A stretch of 64,000 nucleotides of DNA, from NCBI GenBank assembly GCA_037975125.1, contig CM075853.1:50784458-50848457 (forward strand). The letters are read 5' to 3'. Under the pieces are notes generated by a model. The model did no database searches and had not been told where the DNA came from. It saw only the letters and a program-made list of their open reading frames with translations. Of this stretch, positions 23,900 through 36,258 are shown one piece after another (within the stretch, counting starts at the first letter, position 1; every line of letters begins with the position of its first letter). The DNA is from Latrodectus hesperus (taxonomy: Eukaryota > Arthropoda > Arachnida > Araneae > Theridiidae). A program made the position numbers and the translations under genes.

Positions 23900-25170
23900 C
23901 ATTTCAGTAATCTTTTAATAATGGCAAGAATCTATGGGCTCTAAATTAACAGGAGGAAGACGATCAAGGAAGAGAACATTGGCATTTATGAAGTCTTCCA
24001 AGATATCAGTTACCAAAGCCTCGAAAATGATATTCTTATATTCAATTTCGAATTGATAGAAATCTTGAAAAACAAAATTAGCCTCATAAATTTAGGCTCT
24101 ATAACCACTAATAATACTAAGAAGAACTCTCTGTTGAGTCTTTCTCATATTCCTTGTGTTAATCTTCTTAGCCAAAAAATATGTTCCCAAGCAAGACAGC
24201 CGAATGAAAGGAAAGGTATGACACAGAGCTTATTCATTTGCTTCTTGACATCGTGACTTATTTCAAAGAACTTTTGGCAATTCGGTGAAAGCAATTAATA
24301 TTTTTTTTGTACTTAATAGTAAGCAACTCAATATGTTTTTTCCTCGTTAATTTTTGATCAAGAATGACATATAGATATAATACTTAACATTTTCAACAAA
24401 TTTCAAAGCAGATTCATCCAGTTTAATAATTAACATTGTCAACAAATTTCAAAGTAGAATCATCGAGTTTCAAAGGAGCAATATTTTGTTCATAAAATAT
24501 TTTGGAAACAATCACTACTTCATTTTTTAAATATTGATTAATGAAAAATTCGTCCAATTGGAGACAAAATCTAAGATTTTACTCTCAAAAGAATATTGGG
24601 AGAAGTTTTTCCTTAGAAAATTAAAAGCAAGTTGTCTGCAAAAGCAATTTTTAAACTACCATCTAAATGACTTAAAAATTCATTTATTATTACATTCTTA
24701 AGAGTAAGTACGGACACAGAGCCTTGAGGATAGCCTTTTCCTAGAGATTTAGCTTCACGCTCAAGCTTTAGTTCAGCGGTCTTCACGTTCAAGAAGCTTT
24801 TAAGCAGGTTATAGATATTATGTGGTATACCAGCATTTTTTTTTTATAATTTTTAAAAACGGCCACCAGACATTATCAAAAGCATACTTGAAATCCAGGA
24901 AAATAAGAATGTAGTAAACTTCATTTACACCAGTTTTACAGATAAACCTATCTTACAGGAGATTGAATTTTTGTTCTGGAGCTCCATAAAAACTAATACC
25001 GTCTCTAAACTTCATTTTCTTTTCATATTGAAAAATATTACACAGAAGAATAAAGACATCTTCAGCAGATTTCCAAGGAGTGGACCCGAGCTGAGACTCG
25101 TTCTAAAAGCATTTCTGTCTCATATCTAGTTTATATTATTAATGAAGAGAATTTCAAGACTTTTTCTCAA
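23900..25170 (-). mobile_element. Decayed LINE reverse transcriptase remnant
   Basis: The minus strand retains reverse-transcriptase landmarks in the right order across shifting frames. LGSTPWKSAEDVF lies near 25090. IFLDFKYAFDNVWWPFLKII (motif A with catalytic Asp) lies near 24905-24845. GKGYPQGSV (motif B) lies near 24745-24715. KIAFADN (motif C, with the second Asp of the usual ADD replaced) lies near 24655-24635. A post-RT segment reads GTYFLAKKINTRNMRKTQQR near 24200. Stops and frameshifts are frequent, so it is a dead fragment. AFDNVWW is typical of R1/Jockey-group LINEs. It is unrelated in close sequence to the LINE at 35947. A 46-bp local duplication (copies near 24387 and 24433) lies inside it. 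Confidence 0.8.
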
Positions 25171-27780
25171 GGTAAGTAGAAGACTAATGCATTTAATATC
25201 ATTAAGATAAGGAGTTCTTGTAAGTTTTAGGAATCAAAAAAATCATTTAAGCTCTCTTCTCCCCTATTGTACAGGAAAAACTTCCAAATGTAAGCAAATG
25301 TTGAATAGTATTTTTAAAAGTAATCTTATTTTGAAATAAAAAATTCTTTGACAGAAAGGTTGAATAATATTTTCAAAAAATAATCAAAGTTCGAAAAAAA
25401 AATTAAAAACCTCAGATTATGTAATTTTTTTTAATATCAAATTCTTAGACCAGAGGGTTTTCATGAGCTTATTTATATTGAACATATTCTTGATCAAATT
25501 TTTCATTTAAAAATGTGAAAAAATTAACCCCTTCTAATTTTTATGAAAGTAATAATGTAGATACTGAAAATTATTAATAGCGAGTACATACAATCGAACT
25601 TTTCTGTTGAAAGAATTCTTTTTACATATAGATTTATAACTATATTTCATATTTTGTAACATAGATATTAACCAATAATCCATATGTAATATTACAAAAT
25701 ATGGAATTTTATTTGTAAAATAAAATTCGATATTTTGTATTCATATAATTTTTTATATGAATGAGAAAATAAGTTATATCTTAAATTAAAACTGTCTCAT
25801 AACTCTCATTAACTTATAAATTGATCGTTAATTGAGTAATTGAAAAAATTTTCTTGATCACTGCCACTTAGGAAACTTTAATCTTTATCCATACTGCTTT
25901 CTTATTAATTTCTTAATAACACTACCAAAATTTTCACTTATCTTCTTTTTTCTCACAACCACCAAGTTAATAAAAACTTTTACTACTATAAATTATTGTC
26001 AAAATATAGAAATAGTCACTGATGTAATATTTCTTCTTCTTTTTTATTAAAAAAAATTCATAATTTAATTAAAGTTTGAATTTTTTTTGACAAAATTTAC
26101 CTTTCCAGAAATTTGTATTGTTTCTTAAGGAAAACCCGATATGCTGTCTTTTTTAATCTTATTTTTCTGAAAACTGATTTTCTAATTACATATTGAATGA
26201 AAACACTTTTTTAATATTAAGAAAAATTGAATATTAAATTTCACTCTAGTAATATGCTGATAAGGCAATATCCTCTTCCATACATCATATTTTTAATGAA
26301 AATTTTGATCCATTCTAAGGAGAAATAAATGTGAAAAAAAAATGAAGAGTTTTTTCCTTGCTCACATTAGGAGTATCCTTTAGTTTACACACTAACTCAG
26401 TGCATTTATTTCAAAGTTCTAATAAAAAAATTAAAAATAATTAAAGTTGTTATTATCGCATCTTGTGTGTTATTTTTGAAGTTTCAGAGAAATACCTTGT
26501 CCGTTTTAAGTGTTTTTTGAATTACAGTGAATTTTAATATTTATTTTGAAATTCTTTCTCTTATACTCTCATGATACTCATACTCTCATGATTCACTAGA
26601 ATATTCTAGTATTATTTCTCACTAGAATATTTCTCCACTTATTATAAAAACTTTGATATAAGATAATAGATGCATTATAGACATTCATACCACTAATAAT
26701 ATTGCTATAAAAACAAGGTGTAACCCACTAATGAAAATGGTTACATGCTGCTTTTTGAAATTGCGAATGAGTGTGACATACTTACAGTATCTGATATATA
26801 TCCGGAATTAATTTATTTGAATGACTTTTAGCTTTCGTAAGTAATCAAATCATTTTGTCAAGCGATTATACTGAGTTCAAAAAGTGTATAAATCATTGAT
26901 TTACAGCTGGTCTTCATGAGCCACGAGAAAATCATAGTGGTCAGAAAAAAGAATGTATTATTTACATTTCGTATTTTGCTAATAACAAATAAAATTAACA
27001 GGCCAAAATGTTTTGATTTAAAAATACAATTTTCATTTTCACATTGCGTTACAGTAAATTTATAACATATTCAGAGATTAGTGTTGTCAACAAGTAAAAT
27101 ATGGCATGTAAGATTTCCCTTGCATTTGATTCCAACACCATATATTTTAAAACTAGTTCAAACAGATTAAGGAACAGAAAAATTTTATTTTATTTTTCTG
27201 CAACATTGAATTTTCATAATGAATTTTAATTGCAATCTGGAGTAAAAGCATTAATAAATTATATAGAAAATTTTCAAGACACTTTTGGAAGAAGTGTAAT
27301 TTATAACAAGAAGCCCATTTTTGCTAAATAGAAACCTCGATTTACGGATGACTTCTATTATTTATTTATTTTAAGCTAGTGTCTATCAGCTTAAATATTT
27401 TGTTCTAATTTATTAAATTAACTAAATGGAAACATTATGTTTCTATGTCTTTCATGTATTTTCATTTGCAGTAATACAAAAAATACATTATTTTTATGCA
27501 TCAATGCAATTTCACCAACTTAATCAACTTAAGATATATTGATTTAGTTGATTTAGATGTGTTAATTGGATAAGATATGTTACTTGAGATTAATTAGTTT
27601 TCCATTTGAAATTAATATATCACTCATTTTTATCTTTCATCACTAACCGTAATTTATTCGTTTAGAAATCTTGGACTCACAAATAAAATGATAAAAGGGT
27701 GGATAAAAATTTTAGATATTTTTTTACTCAGGTTGTATAAAAGTTTTTTCTTGCATAATAAAAATAATTTTTATATAATT
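25171..27780. other. Predicted B1 intron; contains a block shared with B2
   Basis: AT-rich intron with no genes. The part at about 25850-26150 resembles 60440-60760 in the predicted B2 intron (shared GCCACTTA-GAAC, CTCACRACCAMMWWRTTAATAAAAA and TTTGACAAAA blocks). This indicates common descent of the two introns rather than a transposon. Confidence 0.5.
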
Positions 27781-27846
27781 AATAATTTTTAAATTTAATA
27801 TTGCTTTATATTTAATAATTTTTAAATTTAATATTGCTTTATATTT
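27781..27846. repeat. 33-bp tandem duplication
   Basis: The unit beginning AATAATTTTTAAATTTAATA occurs twice, at 27781 and 27814, with no visible difference. This is simple local slippage in AT-rich DNA. Confidence 0.9.
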
Positions 27847-28302
27847 ATTTAATTTTAACCATTTAATATTAATGTTCATCAGTTCCCAATTTTTAGATTA
27901 AAATAAGTATTATCCATCTTTATATTTTATTCTTAACGATGACAATATTACTCGTTTAGAAGATTAGTAGAAGCAACATATCTCATTTCTTGAAGAGGGT
28001 AGAGTAATAAAAATTCTGAAATAAATTAAATTAGATGTTAGAAGAGCTTCTTAATGATATGTCAACATAAAACATTTAAATAGAAAAATAGTATGAAAAC
28101 ATGTAACTTTATTGCCAGTTGAATTAAAAACAATGATAATTTTTATTCCTTTTACAACATATTAGAGCAAGAAAAAATTTTCATTTGTAACTATATATCT
28201 CGGATTAAGATAGATTTTTTTTTATCATCGTTACGCATTGGAACTAAGAGATTCCCAATAAAAAGTCGAAAAGAGAAGATATAAACTTATCAGTAAAACG
28301 TA

Positions 28303-28494
<192 letters not shown>

Positions 28495-28944
28495 GCGTTT
28501 ACGTAAATTTTTATGATTAATAATCTTTGAAGATTTTGTTATAAATAAATAAGCATTTACAACTTTGCGTTTTAAATATTTACGAATGCATTTCATGTTA
28601 ACATAAAAATGCAGAACAAACTAAAATAATCATAGTCACATACTGCTAATACATGTTTCCATTAAAAAACATTGCTAATCTATAGGAACTAAATATTTGA
28701 ATTTAGAGATCCGAAAATTCCGAATAAATAGTAATTATTATGCAAAGCATAGCTGAATTCCTTTTTCTCTAATGTTCTAATAAGTATTTTACAAAAAATA
28801 AGTATATTTTTTGATTAAGCTTAAATTTATTTCTCTCTATAAATTTCCATATAATCAAAAAAGGCGAAATATTAATTGATTTATGACTTTAATTATAAGT
28901 ACCAATTTTTGTATATTTAAACTAAACTCTGTGACTCACGACAA

Positions 28945-29003
28945 CCCATATAGGCCAAGATCTATAGTACCCATTTCTGTTTTCATGACAGAGAGGGCCT
29001 GAG
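28945..29003 (+). repeat. Interspersed repeat fragment, copy 1
   Basis: It shares about 58 bp with 53424-53482, including TAGGCCAAGA-CTATAGT and a TCTGTTTTCAT block followed by GAGAG. The two copies are in different genomic contexts (B1 intron versus near A2 exon 1), so this is a dispersed repeat and not part of the A-B duplication. Family unknown. Confidence 0.7.
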
Positions 29004-30990
29004 ATAAAGCATAAGTCCTGATTAGATGGTCAGCCAAACCCAGCGTTTAGTTCCCAAGCATGTATGATACTTATTTTTATCAACCCATTGAAGGGATGAA
29101 AGGCTGTCTTGTATATTTAGCATTGCTTAAAAGTTTGTTATTTTGGAAATTTCTTATGAACTGAATTTCATATTTAATCAGTATTAATTTCAAGGCCTTT
29201 TCATAGCTTATACTTAATACAGGAATAAATGGCATCTAAGGAAAGTTAATCTAAATATTAAGTTAAAAATTATGATGTAAATAATGCTCACCAGTAAGGT
29301 GTGAAGCAAGAGTCCGTATTCTATATATTTCTTTTGATTTTTCAATAAATCTAAAACAATGGGTTTATCAAAGCATATCTGACTGTTCAATTTATATTCT
29401 CCTGTTTTCTTTATTTCGTATTCTTTATCAACTAGAATTTCAACGTTTCTGCATCATATGCATTTTTAAAGATAATTTCTAATTATCTCATTTGCAGAGA
29501 TACAAAGTCTTATCTTTATTTTTTTCAGAATGGTTTCTGATTTCTGAAAGTTCAGCTAAACCTGGATGTGATTTTTTTCCCAAATTTTCTTAAAGTTCTT
29601 AGTCAAGCATGCGAAAGATAACGTGTAATTTTAGATTTTGTGGACACAGTAGATACTCATAAGAATGACCAAGTCTGTAGGCATTTGCAGCTCATAAATT
29701 TGCAGATTAGCAGACACTTGCAGTTAATAATCATTTGAGAAAAATTAACGTTTTGGGTCTTGCTTAACAAAAATGGAGATTATATTAATAAAATATGTAA
29801 ATATTACTCCCTCTTACTGCTAAATATGGCAAAAGTATTTCGTATTACGCTCAATAATTAAAGAAACATGCAATCAATTATTGAAAGTAAGAAATCTGAA
29901 GAAGAGTAGGATGTGGCAAATTTTGACATAATTAATGGAAAAATCGTAAAATGATCTTTTCTATCTTTTCATGCCAATTGATTAAATGATCTTTAATAAC
30001 TTTAGTTAATACGTATTCTGAATTTAATCTGTATTCCCAATGAAAGAAACAAGATGAACGCAACAAATAAAAGAAAGATAAAATACACTTTTTATCTAAA
30101 GATTTCACACATAGAAAATAATTTTATTAGGAGACTTCCCAATGAAATAATCCTTTTTTATTCGGTGAAAGATTATATTTTTCAAATAATTTTTTGAGTG
30201 CAAGTTTTTGGGTGCGTTTTTATTACATAAAATATCGTCTCCCTTCCCTTATAAAACATTATTTTTTACTTCGACGTAATTAGAATATCTTAAAATCAAT
30301 CTTCTTTGGTAAAAATATTTTTTAAATATGCTTTTTATTTTGGTGTTGAACTGCAAATTACTGTTGCCTTTTTCTTAAATTTAGAGTGTACTTTCAGCTT
30401 CATATGTCTCATTGCGTTTTCTCCAATTATCAAAAAGCTGATGATTGCTCAATTGATTGCTTAACGATCAATAAATCTGTTACAAATCACTAATCAATTG
30501 TTTTGCTTAAATGGAAAATTTTAAATTTGGTTTCGTTTGGATCAAATACATTGACGTATCTATAATACAAAACGTTGATTATGTTTCCTATTTGAATTAA
30601 AATTTTCCGGATTGATTTATAAAGAGATAAAAATTCTTAGTGCAATAGTTTAAAGCAATAAATTATGATGAAGATTTTACCATTTGTTCGATAAAATTAT
30701 AAATAATTTTCATAATTTCAACTTACCAATAATAAAAGAAACAGAAGGTTTTAATACCGTACACAAGCATTTTTTCAGTTGTAATTATTCAGAATAGTCA
30801 TTTGATCAAGAGCAATACGCTGACTTAAAAAATGCTATCATATCCATTAAAAACGCAAAATATTTATACCTGTTAATAAAAGTTTCTTTAGAGAGAAAAT
30901 AATTACGGTTAAAATTAAAGGTTAAAAATGATTCTCTGTTTCTTTTTCAAATATAAAATATTTTTAAAGCAATCAACAGGACTTATTTCT

Positions 30991-30993
<3 letters not shown>

Positions 30994-31046
<53 letters not shown>
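30994..31046. repeat. (AT)n microsatellite
   Basis: About 52 bp of AT dinucleotides within the predicted B1 intron. Confidence 0.97.
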
Positions 31047-31049
<3 letters not shown>

Positions 31050-32523
31050 TATAATTTTCTGATTATTTGCTAGGTGGAGGCGTTCAAAAAATCAGATATA
31101 TATTCAAATAAATATTTATAAAATGAATTAAAACTTAAAAGAGTTATTAAATTCTTTATTCAAATTATATTTTAATCAACGATTTAATTTTCAAAGTTCT
31201 TTTATAAACTGAAATATACGATTAAATTTCAATAAAATCGAAATATGTTCAATTAAATATGGTCAACTTAAATTTTTTTCAGGAAATTAGAAAGCATTTT
31301 TAAAGCAATGCAAACACAGAAATCTAAATATATATAAATACCAAAATAAATAATAATTTCTAATAAAATGAAATTAAGATATTAAAATTCCTTACTTAAA
31401 TGCCTTTTACATCTTATATATTTTTCTTAAGTACTTAAAAATTCTCTCTAATTCTTTATCAGATTCCCATAATTTAAATTGAAACAAATATACAATAGTA
31501 ACACTGAATAATTCTTTATATTGCATGTTTCCAAATGATAAAATGACATGAAAAAGTACTTTTAACAGAGAAATAAAAATATTTTTAAAAATATTATTTG
31601 AAATAAATAAAAATAAAATTATTATATTTACAAATTACTGTAATCACACACACTTTGTACTCCATATAAGGTGTGTAATTATTTAGTTTAAGAATTTTGG
31701 ACCATTTTAAATATATTTTCAACAAAATTTTGTGTATTATTTTTATTTTAATAATTAAAAAGAAAAAATCAGATGATTCACAAGATTTTTAAAAATTAAA
31801 CGTTTTGGCAAAATTTCTTACCTTTATAAAGCATAACCTTATAAGTTTTGTTTCACTGAAACAAGCACCAATCCGCAAACTGAATAAATTAATTTGAATT
31901 TCTACGTTGTTATGACCTGTAATTTTTTTAAAAAAAGAATGATACTGTTATAAGTTAAACTTTTTAAACCTTACTATTGTGCTTTGCAAACTATGAGTTT
32001 TAAATGTTTTGATTTTTATTATCTGAATTGAATAAGATAAAAAGATCATGTTATTAAGTTAAGTCCAGTTCTTTATTTCGGGAAGTTTTTTGTGCAATTT
32101 CAGCTGTGTTTAGAACTGAAAAATAAACAACGTTCAGTTGTTACGCTGCCAAATTACGCGAAGTCGAAATTGAATAAAATGTTGAAATTATAAATTTAAA
32201 TTTAAAGTTAAACAAAATATGAAGCGAAAGTTTTTGTCAAACAAAATTACAGTTCAGTGCAGGCGTTAAAAAATGCCGACTATTTCTAATTGGAAGAAAA
32301 TAATTATATATAAAAAAGCAATTATATATAAAAATAAAAAAATATGGTATATTTTTAAAAATGATAAAATAAAAAAAGATTTTTTATTGTTTATTTAAAT
32401 TGTTATATAAAAATGTTGAATCTTCAAAATTCAGACCTTCTGTTTTCCAACGGTAATGAAAACTGGTAACTTTTTAAATCTGTGGTGATAAATATTTAAA
32501 AACAGATCCAAGAAGGGTGGAAA
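31047..32523. other. Predicted B1 intron, nothing recognised
   Basis: AT-rich, with no supportable gene or repeat before the mariner element. Confidence 0.5.
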
Positions 32524-33786
32524 TCAGGCGTATACGTATCAAATGAGACGATTGCTATCAGATGTCGCCATACATATTCGCAAACATTACGAAACCACGA
32601 CACGTGATTTTTTTTATAGTTTGATCTTTGATACTCACGTTTAGTATACAGTCGAACGAGTTTCAGCGTGCATTGTGTTTTTTTTTTTTTTTTTACAGTG
32701 TTAAAAATGTCGAATTTTATATGTCGAACTTCCGACCACGATTTGCCGACAGCATTATTTTTGTAACCATCTAAAAAAATGCTCCCGAATTGCATCAAAT
32801 GCTTGTAGAAGCATACGGTGGCAATGCTCTGAGTCGTGCGCAATGCTACAGGTGGCTTGAAAAGTTTCAAAATGGTGATTTCGATTTAAGAAATGAGGAG
32901 CGTGGCAGACCAGCAAAAGTTTGAAGATGCTGAATTGCAAGCATTACTCGATGAAGATGATGGCCAAACGCAAGAACATCTTGTAGAACAATTGAGTGTT
33001 GACCAGAGCACTGTTTCCGGTTGTCTCAAAGCAATGGGCAAGATAATAAAGGTCGGTAAATGGGTACCACACGAGCTTCAGCAGGAAAACCGAAATATCG
33101 TGCGCGAAATGTTGCTTGCCCGTAACAAACGAAAGTCATATCTTCATCGTATTGTGACTGGCGATGAAAAATGGATTTGTTTTGAGAATCCCAAGCGCAA
33201 TCGATCATATGTTGACCCCGGACAGCCATCCAAATCAACCTTCGGCCAAAAGACAATGCTATGTATTTTCTGGGATCAGGAGGGGCCAATCTATTATGAG
33301 CGTCTCAGACCCGGCGAAACCGTTAATACTGATCTTAACAAGAAACAATTACTTGATTTGTACGATACTATACTCGAAAAACGCGAGCACTACAAGAAAC
33401 TGCAGCACAAAGTAATTTTCCTTGATGACAACGCCCCTACCCACCGTGTTAAACTGACCCAGGACATCGTTATGGCGCTCGGCCGGGGCCCTTAGCGCAT
33501 GCGGCTTATTCACCAGACTTCCGATTAACACCTGCTTGCATTATTGGGACACACACTGGCTGACCAGCGCTTCACTTCTTACGAAAACGTCAAATTTTGG
33601 CTTGATGACTGACAGGCCTCAAATGACCAATCATTTTTTTGGCGTGGAAATCACAAATTGCCCAAAAGACAGAAAAATGTGTAGCTAACGATGGATGTTA
33701 TTTCGAATAAAGAAATAGCAAGTTTTCACAAATTTATTGTGTTTTTTTAAAAAAACAATCGTCTTATTTCATTTGCATGCACCCGA
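32524..33786 (+). mobile_element. Mos1-like mariner element, decayed
   Basis: A 1263-bp element. The left end begins TCAGGCGTATACGTATCAAA and the right end, read inward, begins TCGGGTGCATGCAAATGAAA. Over 28 bp the inverted repeats match at about 20 positions and share AAGACGATTG-type inner sequence. Length and ends resemble the mauritiana (Mos1) group of mariners. A TA lies outside the right end (33787-33788), but the left flank reads AA, so the TA duplication has mutated. It lies in the predicted intron of B1. Confidence 0.88.
32706..33640 (+). pseudogene. Mariner transposase, broken
   Basis: It starts at ATG 32706 (MSNF) but is frameshifted and stopped within 20 codons. Another frame carries ESHQMLVEAYGGNALSRAQ-type helix-turn-helix sequence (32780-32880). 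From about 32893 to 33495 a 200-codon frame reads ELQALLDEDD, QLSVDQSTVS, MGKIIKVGKWVPHEL, VTGDEKWI (first catalytic Asp) and VIFLDDNAPTH (second Asp). The frame ends at a TAG (33493-33495). The region after YSPDF lacks the SDYHLF-type segment carrying the third Asp, although a tail like RFTSYENVK-WLDD can still be traced. The usual length is about 345 residues. It cannot encode an active enzyme. Confidence 0.88.
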
Positions 33787-34500
33787 TAATTTCGATTCTT
33801 TCTTGAATGATCATTCAAAATAACTTTCCAAATCCTTTACAAAAACAGCATTAGATGAATTTGTTTCTTGTAATGTTTTCCACTGGAATAGAGTATCTCA
33901 TATTTTAGCTATAATCATTGATGCGATTTTGAATGACGTTCTTTCTAACCAATCCTTTAATCGTTTTCTTCCTTAGCGCAAAATGTGATTTTAAGTATTT
34001 GCTTTAGGTATGGAAGACTTGAATTTATTTATAAATAGCATTTAGACCGAGTGCTAAGTAATTTTTGGGTAATCATTTGTCTTCTCTTTTTGAACTGGAA
34101 CATCATAGATTCAATACCAGCTTTTGTTGAACCGTGGGAGATGAATGTAATGCATTCTGTACATAAACATTCTGCATACATATTTTTCGGAGAGGTTGCA
34201 TGAAAGCTTTCCAGGTTTTCTTCCTTGTGACACAGCACACTGCCAACGAAAGGTCCTCCAGGAAGGCACAGACATTGCTGATGCTATAATGATTTGTCTG
34301 TCCACTCCCCACTAGTGGTACCAATACATCTCTCAAAACATCGTAACTTAGTGGTAGGATAGTGAGGAGTTGGAAGTCTATGATTCGACCAAAAAAATAG
34401 CTATTAAACAATAAAAGAAGGATTGCGAGCTTCAGTTTTCTGCGTGATTTGGGAGTTTTCCGGGTTTTCTATCTTGCAACTTGTGAGCACATCTCCTTAC
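33787..34500 (-). pseudogene. Unidentified decayed coding-like segment
   Basis: A minus-strand frame at 34411-34103 (102 codons) includes VLRDVLVPLVGSG and SNVCAFLEDLSLAVC. After frame changes, protein-like composition continues (QFKKRRQMITQKLL, LERTSFKIASMI) to about 33850. The region is richer in GC and codon-like pattern than its surroundings. This suggests an old insertion of coding sequence, either a retrocopy of a host gene or part of a transposon. I do not recognise the family. It abuts the mariner right end, so the mariner may have landed in it. Confidence 0.3.
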
Positions 34501-35137
34501 TTACCCTCATAAAAGTATATAGTAGTATATATTGAAATATATCTTAAAAAGGGGTTTGGCTTTTAGGCTATTCACTCAGCGGTGTTAAATGAATAGTAAG
34601 AGAAAGCAATGAAAATTGTGCTTATTGCAATTTGGTCGAGAAAAAAATGAGCAGTCGCCATTTTGAAGTTTTTAAAGCATTGACAGTCTCATTATATCCA
34701 CGAAGAAACGTGTTGCAGCCTTAAATGATATAAATGGCGTACAAAGGATTAAAAGCTCTCCTATCTTTTCGTATGATCAAATTGCTATTCAAAAAGCATT
34801 TGTTCGTATTTTTAATATTATTAAAAAAAAAAAACTTGATACATGCTTTGTTTGCATTTTTTTCTCAGTTAAGAAATATCTATATACTTTCTACTTCATG
34901 TTCGTAAAGGCCTGATTTGCTGCAATTTTTTGTGTTTTCGCTTGTTATATTTTTAGGCGGAGATGTATTAAAATTATAGAAGCATCGATTTAAAGGTAAT
35001 ATTTTTATAATGTCGATTAATCCCACTATTGAGTTATTTACACTTTAATCTTCCCTAAAATTAAAACAAGTAATTTCCAGTTTTTTAATCAGCATTTAAA
35101 TAGTATCTGAACATACAAAGAAGCAAAAATACCTTAC
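34501..35137. other. Predicted B1 intron, start
   Basis: AT-rich. From about 34995 onward it resembles 61660-61750 in the B2 copy, so it belongs to the ancestral duplicated unit. Confidence 0.5.
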
Positions 35138-35190
35138 CGTATAATCCGATAGTTCCTGCTAGTAGCAATTGTTTTGAAGATATAATCCAT
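35138..35190 (-). promoter_or_regulatory. Predicted noncoding exon 1 and promoter of B1
   Basis: The minus strand reads GGATTATACG|GTAAGGTATT, a strong splice donor with the exon ending at 35138. A TATA-like ATTATATC lies about 45 nt upstream of it. The homologous segment 61755-61805 has GGATTGCACG|GTAAAATATT and GTTATATC at the same spacing. Similarity between the two copies extends over about 250 bp (ACAATTGTT, GCAATCNCTATCA and GATGNAACANG blocks). The exon would be very short if transcription starts about 30 nt past the TATA. The block could also simply be shared because the region was duplicated. Confidence 0.5.
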
Positions 35191-35933
35191 TCATTATGCA
35201 ATCGCTATCAGTCACTCAACACTGCATTGTGGATGAAACAGGTTTTTTCTATTATTCGCTTAAAAGGTAAATGTACATGCAAAGTTGTTTTTATCAATTT
35301 ATCAAAATAAATTCAAAATATCTTTCATCACAAACCATTGGACGCAGGTACTAGTTCAAAATAAATCTCTTTCTCTTTATGAGATACAAATAAAAAATTA
35401 TTTTAATAAAAACAAATTTCATTTGATTTAAAGTTTAAATTAGGAACGACAGTGATTTTTTTCAGCATTTAATTAACTGTGAAGATTATTACGTATAAAA
35501 ATTGTTTTCAAAAGAAAAAGGGAAAATATTAAAATAAAGGTGAAAATAAAAAAAAAATTGCTTTGTTAAACTTCAATTAAATTATCAAGCTTTATACTTT
35601 CGAAATAGTAATTTTGTAATACTTTTATATTAAAATTATTTTAAATAAATTTAATTTAATAGATTAGCAATATAACATGATACAATTTAGTAAAATATAA
35701 CTGTTTTTTATTAATACTGTAACATTTTGTCTTAAAAAGGAATAGTTTTCAGACTTTTTAAAAAAGAAATTGATAGTTGACGTTGATAATAAATAGGTAC
35801 ATTTGCATCATTGGAGGAATTATTTAACAATTCTGGATATCTGTGTAAAATGATTGTTTTTATTATTTTGATTGCAATTTATTTAATATTTTTTTCAAAC
35901 AACCTTTCAGTTTAGAGTAACAAATGTTAGAAT
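35191..35933. other. Upstream of B1 promoter, AT-rich
   Basis: No gene is seen. The first ~70 bp continue the similarity to the B2 upstream region. The rest is unremarkable up to the LINE target-site duplication. Confidence 0.5.
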
Positions 35934-35946
35934 GAAGAGGACGATC
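35934..35946. repeat. Left target-site duplication of the LINE
   Basis: GAAGAGGACGATC here is repeated exactly at 42449-42461, on either side of the LINE. A 13-bp direct repeat is normal for target-primed reverse transcription. The first few bases are ambiguous because the LINE tail ends in GAA repeats. Confidence 0.85.
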
Positions 35947-36258
35947 CCTGGAACCAGGGGGTATGCGTACCCCTCTGGGGCTTGAGCTAGCCACAAGGCG
36001 CGTCGGCAGGTGGTGGATAGCCGAATGTCCTGTAGGAATGACAGGATAGCCTTGAATATAGAATAAGAGGCCACGAACCAGCTCCCGTAAACCCTGGTGT
36101 TATGCGTTCCGTGCCTAGGGCTAATTGACACCGCGGTATTGGTGTCTTAACGGAGCCTCTAGTTGCCTGGCGAACTTCTAGAGTAAATTGCCTTGCCCAG
36201 TAACTCAGGCAATGCTGGGTGGACTGTCATATTACCTGAGCTTATTAACTGTTATTAT

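Noticed and set aside
36193..36258. 22-codon N-terminal extension of LINE ORF1
   Set aside because: The frame there opens with TTG and no ATG. The first ATG in frame is at 36259.
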